DNA from: Algoriphagus alkaliphilus
Lineage (GTDB): Bacteria > Bacteroidota > Bacteroidia > Cytophagales > Cyclobacteriaceae
Direction: 5' to 3'
NCBI RefSeq assembly: GCF_900103735.1
Contig: NZ_FMXE01000036.1
Location: 1,707-46,191, forward strand
Length of the DNA stretch: 44,485 nt
Below the pieces are notes generated by a model. The model ran no database searches and had not been told where the DNA came from. It saw only the letters and a list, made by a program, of their open reading frames with translations. Shown one piece after another: positions 7,183 to 15,328 of this stretch (position 1 is its first letter; every line of letters begins with the position of its first letter). Position numbers and translations under genes: made by a program.

Positions 7183-9447
7183 TCACATCTTCAGATTCTG
7201 CATTTCCAGCTGTGACGCAAACGGCTGCTCGTAATAGCGTTTACCGGTTGCTTTGTACAGCGAGTTTGCTAAAGCTGCAAAAACAGGAGGGAAGAATGGC
7301 TCACCCAACCCGGTAGGGTCCACTTTGCTATCCACGAAGTGAACTTCGATGGACTTTGGTGTTTCTTTCTGACGGATCATTCGGTACTTATCGAAGTTGG
7401 TCTTGTTTGGCACACCATTTTCAAAGGCCAACTCTCCAAAAAACGCATTTCCGATTCCGTCCACAATCGCTCCTTCTCCCATGTTTGTTGCCGCATCAGG
7501 ATTGACGACAATTCCGCAATCCACCGCTGCATAGACTTTTTCAACCACAGGCTTTGAATCTACAATTTTGATGTCCACTACTTCGGCCACATAGGAATTG
7601 TGACAGAAATAGGCCGATACTCCCCGATGTACGCCTGCTGCAGGCGTATTCCACTTGGATTTGTCCCGCACGAGCTCCAACACCCCGGCATAGCGTTTGG
7701 CATCGTAATCATTTTGCTCCCCTACAGGATTGGTTTCGGCTCTTTTCAAAAGCTCCAACCGGAATTCGATCGGATCTTTACCCATGACTTCTGCCAACTC
7801 GTCCAAGAAACTCTGCTCCGCAGCTGCGATAAAGTTGGATCGGGGCGCGCGAAAGGCTCCGATGGTGATGTTGGAAGGGATATCCCAACTTTCTGCCAAG
7901 TAATTGTCCAAGGCTCCTGCTGGAAACCGATTGGCATGCAAGGGGGATTCAGGGATTCCACCGGCCTTTACATGAAGGGCAAGCAGGTTGTTGTTTTCAT
8001 CCAAGGCAGCCCGATAAGTCGCAGAGTAAGCAGGTCGGTACACACCGGCGCTCATGTCGTCCTCTCGGGTGTAGACCATTTTGACAGGAGCTTGGATTTT
8101 TTGAGAAATCAAAGCTGCCTCCGTCATATGGTGACTATAGGCCCTTCTGCCAAATCCACCTCCCATACGGGCAAGGTTGATCTGAATATTTTCTTTTGGA
8201 ATACCCAAAGCTTGCACCAAGGTACCCATAATGGATTCCGGTGCTTGAGTAGGTCCGTAGACAACGGCTTTATCTCCTTTGACATCAGCAAAGCAGTTCA
8301 TAGGCTCCATAGTATTATGGGCCAAAAACGGAGCGGAATAAGTTTTCTCGATCACTTTAGCTGCCTTCTTGAAAGCACCTTCCGGATCCCCGTCTTTTCG
8401 GACAATGGTGCCGGGTTTAGTGATGTATTCCTTCATTCGATCTTTGTGGGAGGAGGTGTTTTCCAGGCCGGAAGGAACAGTGACTTTGGTGTTTGGTCGA
8501 CCACCAAATCCGCCTACTTCAAAACTGGATTCAGGAGCGTTTTCCCACTCCACAGCCAGTGATTTTTTGGCTTGCATCACTTCCCAAGTGGAATTGCCCA
8601 CAATGGCAACGATCTCCGGGAAAGTGGTGGTGTCGAAAAAGTTTCTCCCATAATCCTCCTTGAAAAGACTGATGGAAAAAACATCCTGAATTCCGGACAT
8701 TCCGCTGACTGAGCTTTTGTCAAAAGACTTCAATTTCATTCCGAAAGCAGGCGGATGGACGATGGCCGCGTACTTCATCCCTTCTACTTTGTGATCAATA
8801 GAAAAAAGCGGCTTGCCGGTCACGATTTTGCTTGCCTCTACATTTTTTTTCGAACTACCGATGATCTTGAAATCTTTCAGTTCTTTTAATTGGACTTCTT
8901 CAGGCACTTCCATTGTGGCAGCAAGAGAAGCCATTTCACCGTAATGTGCTTTTTTGCCACTTCCCTTATGTTCCAAAATACCTGCAGAGGTGGTGATTTC
9001 TGAAGCGGAAACCTTCCAGGTTTGCGCTGCTGCTGCCACCAACATGGCTCTGGCAGTTGCACCGGCTGTTCGCAGTGGAGTCCATCCCTGTCGGATGCCC
9101 TGACTTCCTCCGGTAAACTGTCGGTCATAGCGCTCAGGATAGAAGTCAGCCTGTTCTACGATTACATTTTTCCAATCCGTGTCCAGCTCTTCTGCCAAGA
9201 TCATCGGCATGGAAGTTTTGACATTGGAGCCAAATTCCGGGTTGGGAGAGAAAAGGGTCACCGCTCCGTTTTCCCCGATTTTGATATAGCTGTTCAGTTC
9301 AAACCATTCTTTTGGTAATCCCAAAGCTTCCTCGGCGGTGGGCTTACATCCAGCCAGCCAGCTAAAGCTCAGCATCATGCCTCCTCCTGCCAAAGCTGAC
9401 ACTTTTAAAAATGATCTTCGATCAAGTTTGGTGTTTACAGTTGTCAT
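7183..9447 (-). CDS. Molybdopterin-binding subunit of an exported xanthine-dehydrogenase-family oxidoreductase (IorB type), copy 1
   Basis: A 754-residue large subunit of a molybdenum hydroxylase of the isoquinoline 1-oxidoreductase / membrane aldehyde dehydrogenase type. The N-terminus has a Tat signal (DRRSFLKVSALAGGG, residues 9-23) ending in WLAGC at Cys34, which resembles a lipobox, so it is probably exported folded and possibly lipid-anchored. The molybdopterin-binding motif GGGFGRRAYSHH lies near the middle. The C-terminal DPTGLGEPFFPPVFAALANSLY carries the GLGE glutamate expected to be the catalytic base. It lies 12 bp downstream of the 2Fe-2S subunit gene, so the two are surely cotranscribed. 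Its substrate cannot be read from sequence (aldehydes or N-heterocycles in known relatives). A third partner, a membrane cytochrome c, is often encoded beside such genes but is absent here. Confidence 0.9.
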   Translation of the reverse strand: MTTVNTKLDRRSFLKVSALAGGGMMLSFSWLAGCKPTAEEALGLPKEWFELNSYIKIGENGAVTLFSPNPEFGSNVKTSMPMILAEELDTDWKNVIVEQADFYPERYDRQFTGGSQGIRQGWTPLRTAGATARAMLVAAAAQTWKVSASEITTSAGILEHKGSGKKAHYGEMASLAATMEVPEEVQLKELKDFKIIGSSKKNVEASKIVTGKPLFSIDHKVEGMKYAAIVHPPAFGMKLKSFDKSSVSGMSGIQDVFSISLFKEDYGRNFFDTTTFPEIVAIVGNSTWEVMQAKKSLAVEWENAPESSFEVGGFGGRPNTKVTVPSGLENTSSHKDRMKEYITKPGTIVRKDGDPEGAFKKAAKVIEKTYSAPFLAHNTMEPMNCFADVKGDKAVVYGPTQAPESIMGTLVQALGIPKENIQINLARMGGGFGRRAYSHHMTEAALISQKIQAPVKMVYTREDDMSAGVYRPAYSATYRAALDENNNLLALHVKAGGIPESPLHANRFPAGALDNYLAESWDIPSNITIGAFRAPRSNFIAAAEQSFLDELAEVMGKDPIEFRLELLKRAETNPVGEQNDYDAKRYAGVLELVRDKSKWNTPAAGVHRGVSAYFCHNSYVAEVVDIKIVDSKPVVEKVYAAVDCGIVVNPDAATNMGEGAIVDGIGNAFFGELAFENGVPNKTNFDKYRMIRQKETPKSIEVHFVDSKVDPTGLGEPFFPPVFAALANSLYKATGKRYYEQPFASQLEMQNLKM

Positions 9448-9459
9448 GTTTTTCTGAGT

Positions 9460-9918
9460 TTAGAGTTTCTGTGAGGCTGTTTTGATGGCAGCTTTGATCC
9501 GGGTATAGGTTCCGCATCGGCAGATATTGCCATTCATGGCATTGTCGATATCGGTATCCGATGGATTCGGGTTAGACGCCAAAAGTGCAGCTGCAGACAT
9601 GATCTGTCCTGCCTGACAATAGCCGCATTGGGGTACATCGTGCTCCAACCAAGCCTGTTGAACCGGATGATCACCTTGCTCGGAGAGTCCTTCGATGGTG
9701 GTAATTTTGGAATCAGCTACTGCTGAAACCGGAAGTTGGCAGGATCGCATGGCGTTGCCGTCCAGGTGAATGGTACAAGCACCACACTGAGCGATGCCAC
9801 AGCCAAACTTAGTGCCTACCAAATCCAGGTGGTCGCGCAGAACCCAAAGCATCGGAGTGGTGGGATCCACATCGACCTGCTTGGAAGTTCCGTTGATGTT
9901 GAGATTGAAAATGGCCAT
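9460..9918 (-). CDS. 2Fe-2S subunit of the molybdenum hydroxylase (IorA type)
   Basis: 152 residues, the full length for this family. The plant-ferredoxin-like domain carries cluster ligands Cys40, Cys45, Cys48 and Cys60 ([15 protein letters not shown]...C). The C-terminal four-helix [2Fe-2S]-binding domain carries Cys98, Cys101, Cys133 and Cys135 ([17 protein letters not shown]). All eight ligands are present. It passes electrons from the molybdopterin site of IorB to an acceptor. It has no signal peptide, so it is expected to be exported as a hitchhiker on the Tat signal of an IorB subunit. It lies between two IorB-type genes, 122 bp downstream of copy 2 and 12 bp upstream of copy 1, and may serve both. 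Confidence 0.92.
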   Translation of the reverse strand: MAIFNLNINGTSKQVDVDPTTPMLWVLRDHLDLVGTKFGCGIAQCGACTIHLDGNAMRSCQLPVSAVADSKITTIEGLSEQGDHPVQQAWLEHDVPQCGYCQAGQIMSAAALLASNPNPSDTDIDNAMNGNICRCGTYTRIKAAIKTASQKL

Positions 9919-9954
9919 AGATCGTCAGATTTTAAATTTAAAGTTAGGCATTTT

Positions 9955-9972
9955 GTAAGGGGCGTCCCTTAC
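9955..9972. other. Hairpin between the two IorB/IorA units
   Basis: GTAAGGG (9955-9961) and CCCTTAC (9966-9972) form a perfect 7-bp stem with a 4-base loop in the 122-bp gap between IorB copy 2 and IorA. No U-run follows on the minus strand. An mRNA-processing or stability hairpin is more likely than a terminator. Confidence 0.45.
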
Positions 9973-10040
9973 GGAAATCAAACAGATATATTTAATAATC
10001 AATTGGATCTGAGAAAATCATCCTAGATCAAATCATAAGT

Positions 10041-12281
10041 TCACCCCTCCAATTGCTTCGCAAAAGGCTGGTCATAAAACCGCTTGCCTGTCGCCTGATA
10101 CAAGGCATTGGCTAAAGCGGCAAATACCGGAGGATATCCTGGCTCACCCAAGCCTGTGGGATCGACTTGACTTTCCACAAAATGGGTTTCTATTTCCTTC
10201 GGAGCTTCTTTCATCCGAATCATGCGATACTGATCAAAATTGCGCTTGTCTGGAAGGCCTTGGTTGAATTTCAATTCCCCAAACATCGCCGTGCCGATTC
10301 CGTCCACTACCGAACCTTCGCAGAGATTCTTTGCAGAATCGGGATTGATCAGCAATCCACAATCCAGGGCATTATACACTTTTTCCACCTGAACCTGTCC
10401 GTTTTCCAACTTCAAATCCAGGACTTGTGCAGCGTAGCTGTTGTGGCAGAAATAGGCCGAAACTCCACGGGAAATCCCGGCTTGGGTCGAACCCCAATTG
10501 GATTTGGCTTTAACCAATTCCAAAACTCCCGCATATCGATCAGGATCGTAGTCATTATTTTCTCCAACTGGATTTTCTTTGGCTTTTTGCAAAAGCTCCA
10601 AGCGGAAATCGATCGGGTCTTTGCCCGCTGCTTCCGCGACTTCGTCCAAAAAGGACTGTTCAGCCGCTGCGATAAAGTTGGATCGAGGAGCTCGGAATGA
10701 TCCGACTGTAATGTTTGAAGGAACCGTCCATTCTTCTGCCCAGTAATTTTCCACAGCTCCCGCTGGAAAGCGATCCGGATAAATTGGTGGCTCTACTAAT
10801 CCCCCCGCGTTCACATGGAATCCGATAAGATTGTTGTATTTGTCCAAGGCAGCCCGATAAATTGCCTGATACATCGGACGATAGATTCCTCCAGTCATAT
10901 CATCCTCTCGGGAGTAGATCAATTTGATCGGGGCATTAACCTTTTGGGAAATGACCGCCGCCTCGATCAGCCAGTGGGCATAGGAACGACGTCCGTAGCC
11001 ACCGCCCAAGCGGGTCATTTCGATCTGGATGTTTTCGATGGGAATTCCGAGTCGTGAAGAAAGAGCCTGTTCGGTGAGTTCGGGCTTCTGAAGCGGCCCG
11101 GCACAATCTGCCTTGCCATCATGGACATGAGCAAAGAAGTTCATCGGTTCCATGCAGTTGTGCGCCAAAAAAGGTCCCCGATAGGTTTGCTCGATTACTT
11201 TGGCCGCTTCGGCGAAAGCCGCTTCAGGATTTCCGTCTTTGCGGAGAGTTTTAGCTTTTTTGGCAGCTACGCCCATTTTTGCCAATTGATCCTCCCAGCT
11301 TTCCATCCCTCCTGGAATGGTTCGGTTTTCTTTTCTCCCGTTCCAGTCCCTCTTTTCATCATAGGTGGAAAATTCCTCCCATTCGACTTGTACGGCTTTT
11401 TTTGCATTCATCACTTCCCAGGTCGACTTGCCGACGACTGCGACTAAATCCGTAAAACTTGTGGTATCAAAAAAGGTGCGTTCGTAGTCGTCCTGATGGG
11501 ATTTGATCTGGAAAATGTCGGTGATCCCTGAGAGGTTTCGGGCTGCGGAGTCGTCAAATGACTTCAGCCGCATGCCGTGAGCAGGTGGATGGATGATCAT
11601 TGCGATCTGCATCCCCTCTTTTTTATAATCGATCCCGAAAAGTGGCTTTCCGGTTATGATGTTTTTGGCTTCCACATTTTGGTGGGATTTGCCGATCAAT
11701 TTGAATTCAGAAATTTCCTTGAGCGGAACTTCCTCGGGTACAGGCAAGGTGGCTGCGAGAGAGGCCATTTCTCCAAAATGGGCCTTTTTCCCGCTTGCTG
11801 AATGAATCAAAAATCCGGGTTCGGTGGTGATTTCAGAAGCAGGAACGTTCCAAGTCTGGGAAGCCGCGTGGATCAGGAGTTGACGGGCGGTGGCGCCTGC
11901 AGTTCGAAGGGCTTTCCAACCCATTCGGATAGCCTGACTGCCTCCGATGAACTGACGGGTAAAATTATCCGTGTCCAAAGGAGCTTGTTCCACAACCACT
12001 TTGGTCCAGTCGGCGTCGAGCTCCTCTGCCACGATCATGGGCATGGAGGTCTTGACATTTTGCCCGCCTTCCGGATTGGGAGACATTAAGGTCACGAGTC
12101 CGTTTTCTCCGATTTTGATGTAGCCGTTCAGTCTAAACCACTCCTTTGGCAAGCCCAATTCTTCCAACTCCTTGGGATTGCAACCACCCAGCCAGTTGAA
12201 GCTCAAGAGTAATCCTCCGCCTGCGAGGGCAGAGACTTTGAGAAACGATCGGCGGTTGAGCTTATCTACAGATTGGGTCAT
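10041..12281 (-). CDS. Molybdopterin-binding subunit (IorB type), copy 2
   Basis: A 746-residue paralogue of the 7183-9447 product, similar over its whole length. It has the Tat signal NRRSFLKVSALAGGG (9-23) with a WLGGC end at Cys34, the molybdopterin motif GGGYGRRSYAHW and the C-terminal DPTGLGEPGYPPVFAALANALY with the catalytic-type Glu. It lacks a few residues and has its own insertion around the GMESWEDQLAKMGVAAKK segment, so the substrate pocket or partner surface may differ. It is the first gene of the minus-strand group. The IorA gene follows after a 122-bp gap with a hairpin. Tandem duplication followed by divergence is the simplest origin. Confidence 0.9.
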   Translation of the reverse strand: MTQSVDKLNRRSFLKVSALAGGGLLLSFNWLGGCNPKELEELGLPKEWFRLNGYIKIGENGLVTLMSPNPEGGQNVKTSMPMIVAEELDADWTKVVVEQAPLDTDNFTRQFIGGSQAIRMGWKALRTAGATARQLLIHAASQTWNVPASEITTEPGFLIHSASGKKAHFGEMASLAATLPVPEEVPLKEISEFKLIGKSHQNVEAKNIITGKPLFGIDYKKEGMQIAMIIHPPAHGMRLKSFDDSAARNLSGITDIFQIKSHQDDYERTFFDTTSFTDLVAVVGKSTWEVMNAKKAVQVEWEEFSTYDEKRDWNGRKENRTIPGGMESWEDQLAKMGVAAKKAKTLRKDGNPEAAFAEAAKVIEQTYRGPFLAHNCMEPMNFFAHVHDGKADCAGPLQKPELTEQALSSRLGIPIENIQIEMTRLGGGYGRRSYAHWLIEAAVISQKVNAPIKLIYSREDDMTGGIYRPMYQAIYRAALDKYNNLIGFHVNAGGLVEPPIYPDRFPAGAVENYWAEEWTVPSNITVGSFRAPRSNFIAAAEQSFLDEVAEAAGKDPIDFRLELLQKAKENPVGENNDYDPDRYAGVLELVKAKSNWGSTQAGISRGVSAYFCHNSYAAQVLDLKLENGQVQVEKVYNALDCGLLINPDSAKNLCEGSVVDGIGTAMFGELKFNQGLPDKRNFDQYRMIRMKEAPKEIETHFVESQVDPTGLGEPGYPPVFAALANALYQATGKRFYDQPFAKQLEG

Positions 12282-12381
12282 ACAGAATATTCGATTGGAA
12301 ATAGGGTCAACTTACACTGCTTCAATTTAGTAAAGGCTGGTTTTGTTTGAGTTATATATTTCAAACAGATTGATGAGCGGT

Positions 12382-13278
12382 TTATTCCAAATGGTTTTTC
12401 AGGAAATCAAAGACTTTCGTTCGGATACTCTCCACATCAAACATAGACCCAAAATGGGGAGCATCTTTTACGATAATCAGTTCGCTTGGGACACCTTTCA
12501 CTTGAAGCCAAGCATTCAACAGTTGAGATTGACGGGGCGAGACCAAGTCGTCCTTTTCCCCATGAATAATCAGAAAGGGAGGGTCTTTTTCATCCACATA
12601 GCTCACCGGACTGGCTGCTTTTGCCAGGTCGGGCCGATCCAAGGGTGCCGCTCCGATCAGCAATCCTTCCGGTGATTTTGGGTCATTGGCTCCGGGAAAA
12701 AGGGTTAGGTCTGCCGGACCATAGAAATCAACTACAGCCTTGACTTTAAAATCTCGACTGGAACCGGGCATAAAGAAGGAATCAACCGAATTATTCTTCG
12801 AAAGCCCAACCATCGAAGCCAAATGTCCTCCCGCTGAAAATCCCATCAAGGCAAAGCTATCCGTGTCAAAGCCGTATTTGTCGGCATGGTCATAGAGGTA
12901 GGAAATAGCCCGATTACAGTCGAGCATCTGCGCGGGGAAAACCGCTTGGGTACTGAATCGGTAGTCGATCGATGCGAGCGCATAGCCTTGATTGATGATT
13001 TCGGCTACGGTCTGCTTCATGTAGCCCAAGTCGGAATATTTGTCGTTGCTCAGCCAACCACCCCCGTGAATCCAAATCACCAAAGGGACTTTTCCGCTTG
13101 CATTGGGAGGCAGATAGATATCCAAGAGGTGTTTTTTCAGCGTATCGCCATTGTAGGGGATATTGCCGTGGAGTTTTGTTCCTTCTGGAAATAGGTTGAT
13201 GACCCGGTTTTCTTGCGAAAAACCGAATTGAATTTGAATTCCGATAAAGAGGATTACAAAAAGGAATTGCTTGAACAT
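12382..13278 (-). CDS. Secreted alpha/beta hydrolase (esterase/lipase-like, BD-FAE type)
   Basis: 298 residues with a cleavable signal peptide (about residues 1-22, ending FGFSQ). The oxyanion-hole motif HGGGW is at 71-75, the nucleophile elbow GFSAGG has Ser148, the acid is Asp243 or Asp244 in HGEKDDLV, and the base is His275 in DAPHFG. All parts of the catalytic triad are present in the expected order. The family cleaves esters, often acetyl or feruloyl groups on carbohydrates or small-molecule esters. The substrate here is unknown. It lies 52 bp downstream of the flavodoxin-like gene and 100 bp upstream of IorB copy 2, all on the minus strand. Confidence 0.88.
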   Translation of the reverse strand: MFKQFLFVILFIGIQIQFGFSQENRVINLFPEGTKLHGNIPYNGDTLKKHLLDIYLPPNASGKVPLVIWIHGGGWLSNDKYSDLGYMKQTVAEIINQGYALASIDYRFSTQAVFPAQMLDCNRAISYLYDHADKYGFDTDSFALMGFSAGGHLASMVGLSKNNSVDSFFMPGSSRDFKVKAVVDFYGPADLTLFPGANDPKSPEGLLIGAAPLDRPDLAKAASPVSYVDEKDPPFLIIHGEKDDLVSPRQSQLLNAWLQVKGVPSELIIVKDAPHFGSMFDVESIRTKVFDFLKNHLE

Positions 13279-13330
13279 AAGAGCAGATTTAGGTTAAGTT
13301 TTGATTCGATCAAGGTACCTTTTCTTTGGC

Positions 13331-13963
13331 TTAGTGCTTAACTGAGCTGGATGAAATTCCAACTTTATCCAACCAATTTTTCACTTCTTTCTCTACTTGA
13401 ATCTCTTTTTCCCCTTCCATGACAAAAAGGATCCCGTCCCGTTCTATCCCTCCCTTGGTGGAATATCCTTCGAGGATGTTGCTGTTGGGACAGAGTTTCT
13501 TTACTGTTTCAAAACTGCTTCCAATTCCATAGCCGGCATTTGTATTGAATGGGATGACAGTTTTTCCGGTTAGATCATATTGATTGATAAAGCTTTTTAT
13601 GGGTGGAGGAAGCTGCATTCCCCATGTAGGAAAGCCCACGAATACAATCTCGTAGGATGGTACATCCGGGATTTTTGTTTTGAGCGGAGGCAAATACTCG
13701 GTTTCATTTTCTCTCGCTACTTGATCGACAATTGCCCTGTAATTTTCCGGATAGGGAGTTACCAGCTCCAATTCCACCAAGTCTCCACCTACTTCCCGAT
13801 GGATCATTTCCGCCACGGCCTTCGTGTTTTTGGTTCGGGAGAGGTACACGATGAGGATTTTTCCGGATTCAACCTGAGTTTTTTCCACGCGCACCTCTGG
13901 CTTAGTTTGGCAAGAACCAAGCAGGGAGGAAAAGAGGAAAATGCACAAGAGGAAGACTTTCAT
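13331..13963 (-). CDS. Flavodoxin-like lipoprotein
   Basis: 210 residues. A lipoprotein signal ends in LLGSC (Cys18). The remainder is a flavodoxin fold: the first strand ILIVYLSRTKNTKAVAE (about 36-52) holds the phosphate-binding loop, then IVFVGFPTWGMQLPPPIKSFI supplies the aromatic and Gly/Pro loop beside the FMN ring, then TVIPFNTNAGYGIGSS. Such proteins bind FMN and carry electrons or reduce quinones. An exported lipoprotein flavodoxin next to exported molybdenum hydroxylases could be a redox partner, which is inference only. It is probably cotranscribed with the hydrolase. Confidence 0.85.
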   Translation of the reverse strand: MKVFLLCIFLFSSLLGSCQTKPEVRVEKTQVESGKILIVYLSRTKNTKAVAEMIHREVGGDLVELELVTPYPENYRAIVDQVARENETEYLPPLKTKIPDVPSYEIVFVGFPTWGMQLPPPIKSFINQYDLTGKTVIPFNTNAGYGIGSSFETVKKLCPNSNILEGYSTKGGIERDGILFVMEGEKEIQVEKEVKNWLDKVGISSSSVKH

Positions 13964-14016
13964 CGTGGATTTTTTATGTCAATGATATGTTTCAATCGGT
14001 TACCTTTTCCAACGCC

Positions 14017-14040
14017 CAAGTGAGTGTCCCCACTCACTTG
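14017..14040. repeat. Perfect 10-bp hairpin
   Basis: CAAGTGAGTG (14017-14026) and CACTCACTTG (14031-14040) pair perfectly around TCCC. It lies between the flavodoxin-like gene and the DUF4440 gene. The plus strand continues AATTAAATTTTTTC, but no plus-strand gene ends here, and the minus strand lacks a U-run. It is therefore more likely a mobile palindrome or processing site than a terminator. Confidence 0.5.
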
Positions 14041-14083
14041 AATTAAATTTTTTCGGTTAGTGGAGCACTGATCTAGGCAGAGC

Positions 14084-14151
14084 AAACCTGACAGGTTTAG
14101 ATTGTTTGTCAAGTGTTTTTATAACAATAATGGATTAAACCTGTCAGGTTT
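14084..14151. repeat. Paired palindrome, copy A (AAACCTGACAGGTTT ... AAACCTGTCAGGTTT)
   Basis: Two 15-base near-palindromes at 14084-14098 and 14137-14151 are reverse complements of each other and 38 bp apart. They can form two small hairpins or one 15-bp stem. The right arm contains the TGA stop of the DUF4440 gene (14144-14146). A matching pair is at 14651-14715. It may act as terminator or 3'-end stabiliser for the minus-strand gene. Confidence 0.75.
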
Positions 14152-14608
14152 TTAAGTCTAGAATTACTGCCCTCCCGGAGTCATTAGTCGGGTAAAGGAA
14201 AGATCCCATTTTCCAGGCTCCGTCTTTTTTGATGTAGACTTCTGTAACCATAAAGGGATTGGTGACTTCATTTCCTCCTACCACTGCCAGAAGCGTAATG
14301 CGATTGAGGAGGATGGCGGTATTCTCGATGATTTCTAATGACACCTCATGGACGTCGGCTTTTTTGTACCAAATCCCACCACTGCGGATGATCTCCACTT
14401 CCCGGTCTTTTCCCCAGGCACCGCCCATGTGGACGAAGACAGACTTGTCGTCAAAGAGCTCGGCCAGCTTGTCCGCGTTCTTGTCGGCCATCCACTGCCA
14501 TTTGTCTTTGGAAAGCTGGATGATTTCCTGTTGCTCGGGAGTGGTTTGAGCAAAGGAGGATTGCGTTCCAATCAAGAAGAGAGCTAGTCCAAGGAGTATC
14601 TTTTTCAT
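14144..14608 (-). CDS. Secreted DUF4440 / NTF2-like protein, copy 1
   Basis: 154 residues with a signal peptide (about 1-20, ending SSFAQ). The mature part has the DUF4440 pattern: DKWQWMADKNADKLAELFDDKSVFVHMGG, a GGIWYKKADV strand, ENTAILLNRITLLAVVGG and a final VTEVYIKKDGAWKMGS. It shares the core with the 14726-15175 product, including identical IWYKKADV. The fold is a small alpha+beta barrel. The function is unknown, and it may be a ligand-binding or lyase-like periplasmic protein. Its stop codon lies inside a palindromic repeat, so its last residues are encoded by repeat-derived sequence. Confidence 0.82.
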   Translation of the reverse strand: MKKILLGLALFLIGTQSSFAQTTPEQQEIIQLSKDKWQWMADKNADKLAELFDDKSVFVHMGGAWGKDREVEIIRSGGIWYKKADVHEVSLEIIENTAILLNRITLLAVVGGNEVTNPFMVTEVYIKKDGAWKMGSFLYPTNDSGRAVILDLKT

Positions 14609-14650
14609 AGTGTATTGATTAATGGGTTATGTGATTTTTTAGGATTCACA

Positions 14651-14715
14651 AAACCTGACAGGTTTTTTAGGTTTTAAGGTACAAAGAGCTTTGTTACTTC
14701 AAACCTGTCAGGTTG
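14651..14715. repeat. Paired palindrome, copy B
   Basis: AAACCTGACAGGTTT at 14651-14665 and AAACCTGTCAGGTT at 14701-14714, 35 bp apart, have the same order and similar spacing to copy A. It lies between the two DUF4440 genes, 11 bp beyond the stop of the upstream one. The spacer holds ACAAAG...CTTTGT, a further small palindrome. Confidence 0.75.
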
Positions 14716-14725
14716 GTTTCACACA

Positions 14726-15175
14726 TCACTTCTCAATCTGATGCGTATCCCGCACGCTGCTGAAGGTCAAGGCCAGCATTTTCCAAGCAGCTCCTTCTTT
14801 TTGGTAAACTTCCGTCACGGTAAACTCCGTCACCACATCGCTGCCTCTGACATTGGCGGTTAGCGTAATTCGGTTCCAGACGATGGCTGTATTTCCTACG
14901 ATCTCGATGGCGGTATCTTTCACATCAGCTTTTTTGTACCAAATGCTTCCGGTTTCGATGATTTCGAGTTCACGTGCGGTAGTCCAAGTGCCGCTCATGT
15001 GGACGAATTTGGCCTGTGGATGAAACAGTGGCTTAAGTTTCGAGATATCCTTATCCTCCATCCATTGCCATTTATCCATGGAGAGCTTTTTAATTTCCTG
15101 CTCGGCGGGAGATTGAGCAAATGTGTTGATGGCTAAGCTTAGAAAAAGGAGAATCCCGATTTTTAATGATTTCAT
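14726..15175 (-). CDS. Secreted DUF4440 / NTF2-like protein, copy 2
   Basis: 149 residues from the ATG at 15175. The upstream in-frame start at 15214 would put 13 residues before the signal peptide and is less likely. The signal peptide is residues 1-20 (KIGILLFLSLAINTFAQ). The mature sequence parallels copy 1 along its length (LSMDKWQWMEDKD, FVHMSG, IWYKKADV, NTAIVWNRITLTANV, VTEVYQKEGAAWKM), which indicates an old tandem duplication. It is divergently transcribed from the AraC-type regulator that begins about 150 bp away, which may control it. Confidence 0.82.
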   Translation of the reverse strand: MKSLKIGILLFLSLAINTFAQSPAEQEIKKLSMDKWQWMEDKDISKLKPLFHPQAKFVHMSGTWTTARELEIIETGSIWYKKADVKDTAIEIVGNTAIVWNRITLTANVRGSDVVTEFTVTEVYQKEGAAWKMLALTFSSVRDTHQIEK

Positions 15176-15328
15176 AAGTGAAGGTTTTTTTAATTGGTAT
15201 TTGAACTGACACAAAGTTGATCTTCATTTTTCTCACCTTACTTATACAAAACACAGGATTACTTACCATTTTCACAGATTGAGCAGTGGAATTAAAAAAG
15301 TGATAGGTAACTGGTTAATTTTGACTAA

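Noticed and set aside
7600..8562. 320-codon plus-strand open frame opposite the IorB copy 1 gene
   Set aside because: It is fully antisense to a clear molybdopterin subunit gene, its translation is rich in His, Cys, Phe and Ser without any domain, and it is explained by codon bias of the real gene.
14084..14715. Insertion sequence bounded by the AAACCTGACAGGTTT repeats
   Set aside because: The DNA between the pairs is an ordinary DUF4440 gene, no transposase is present and no target duplication is visible.
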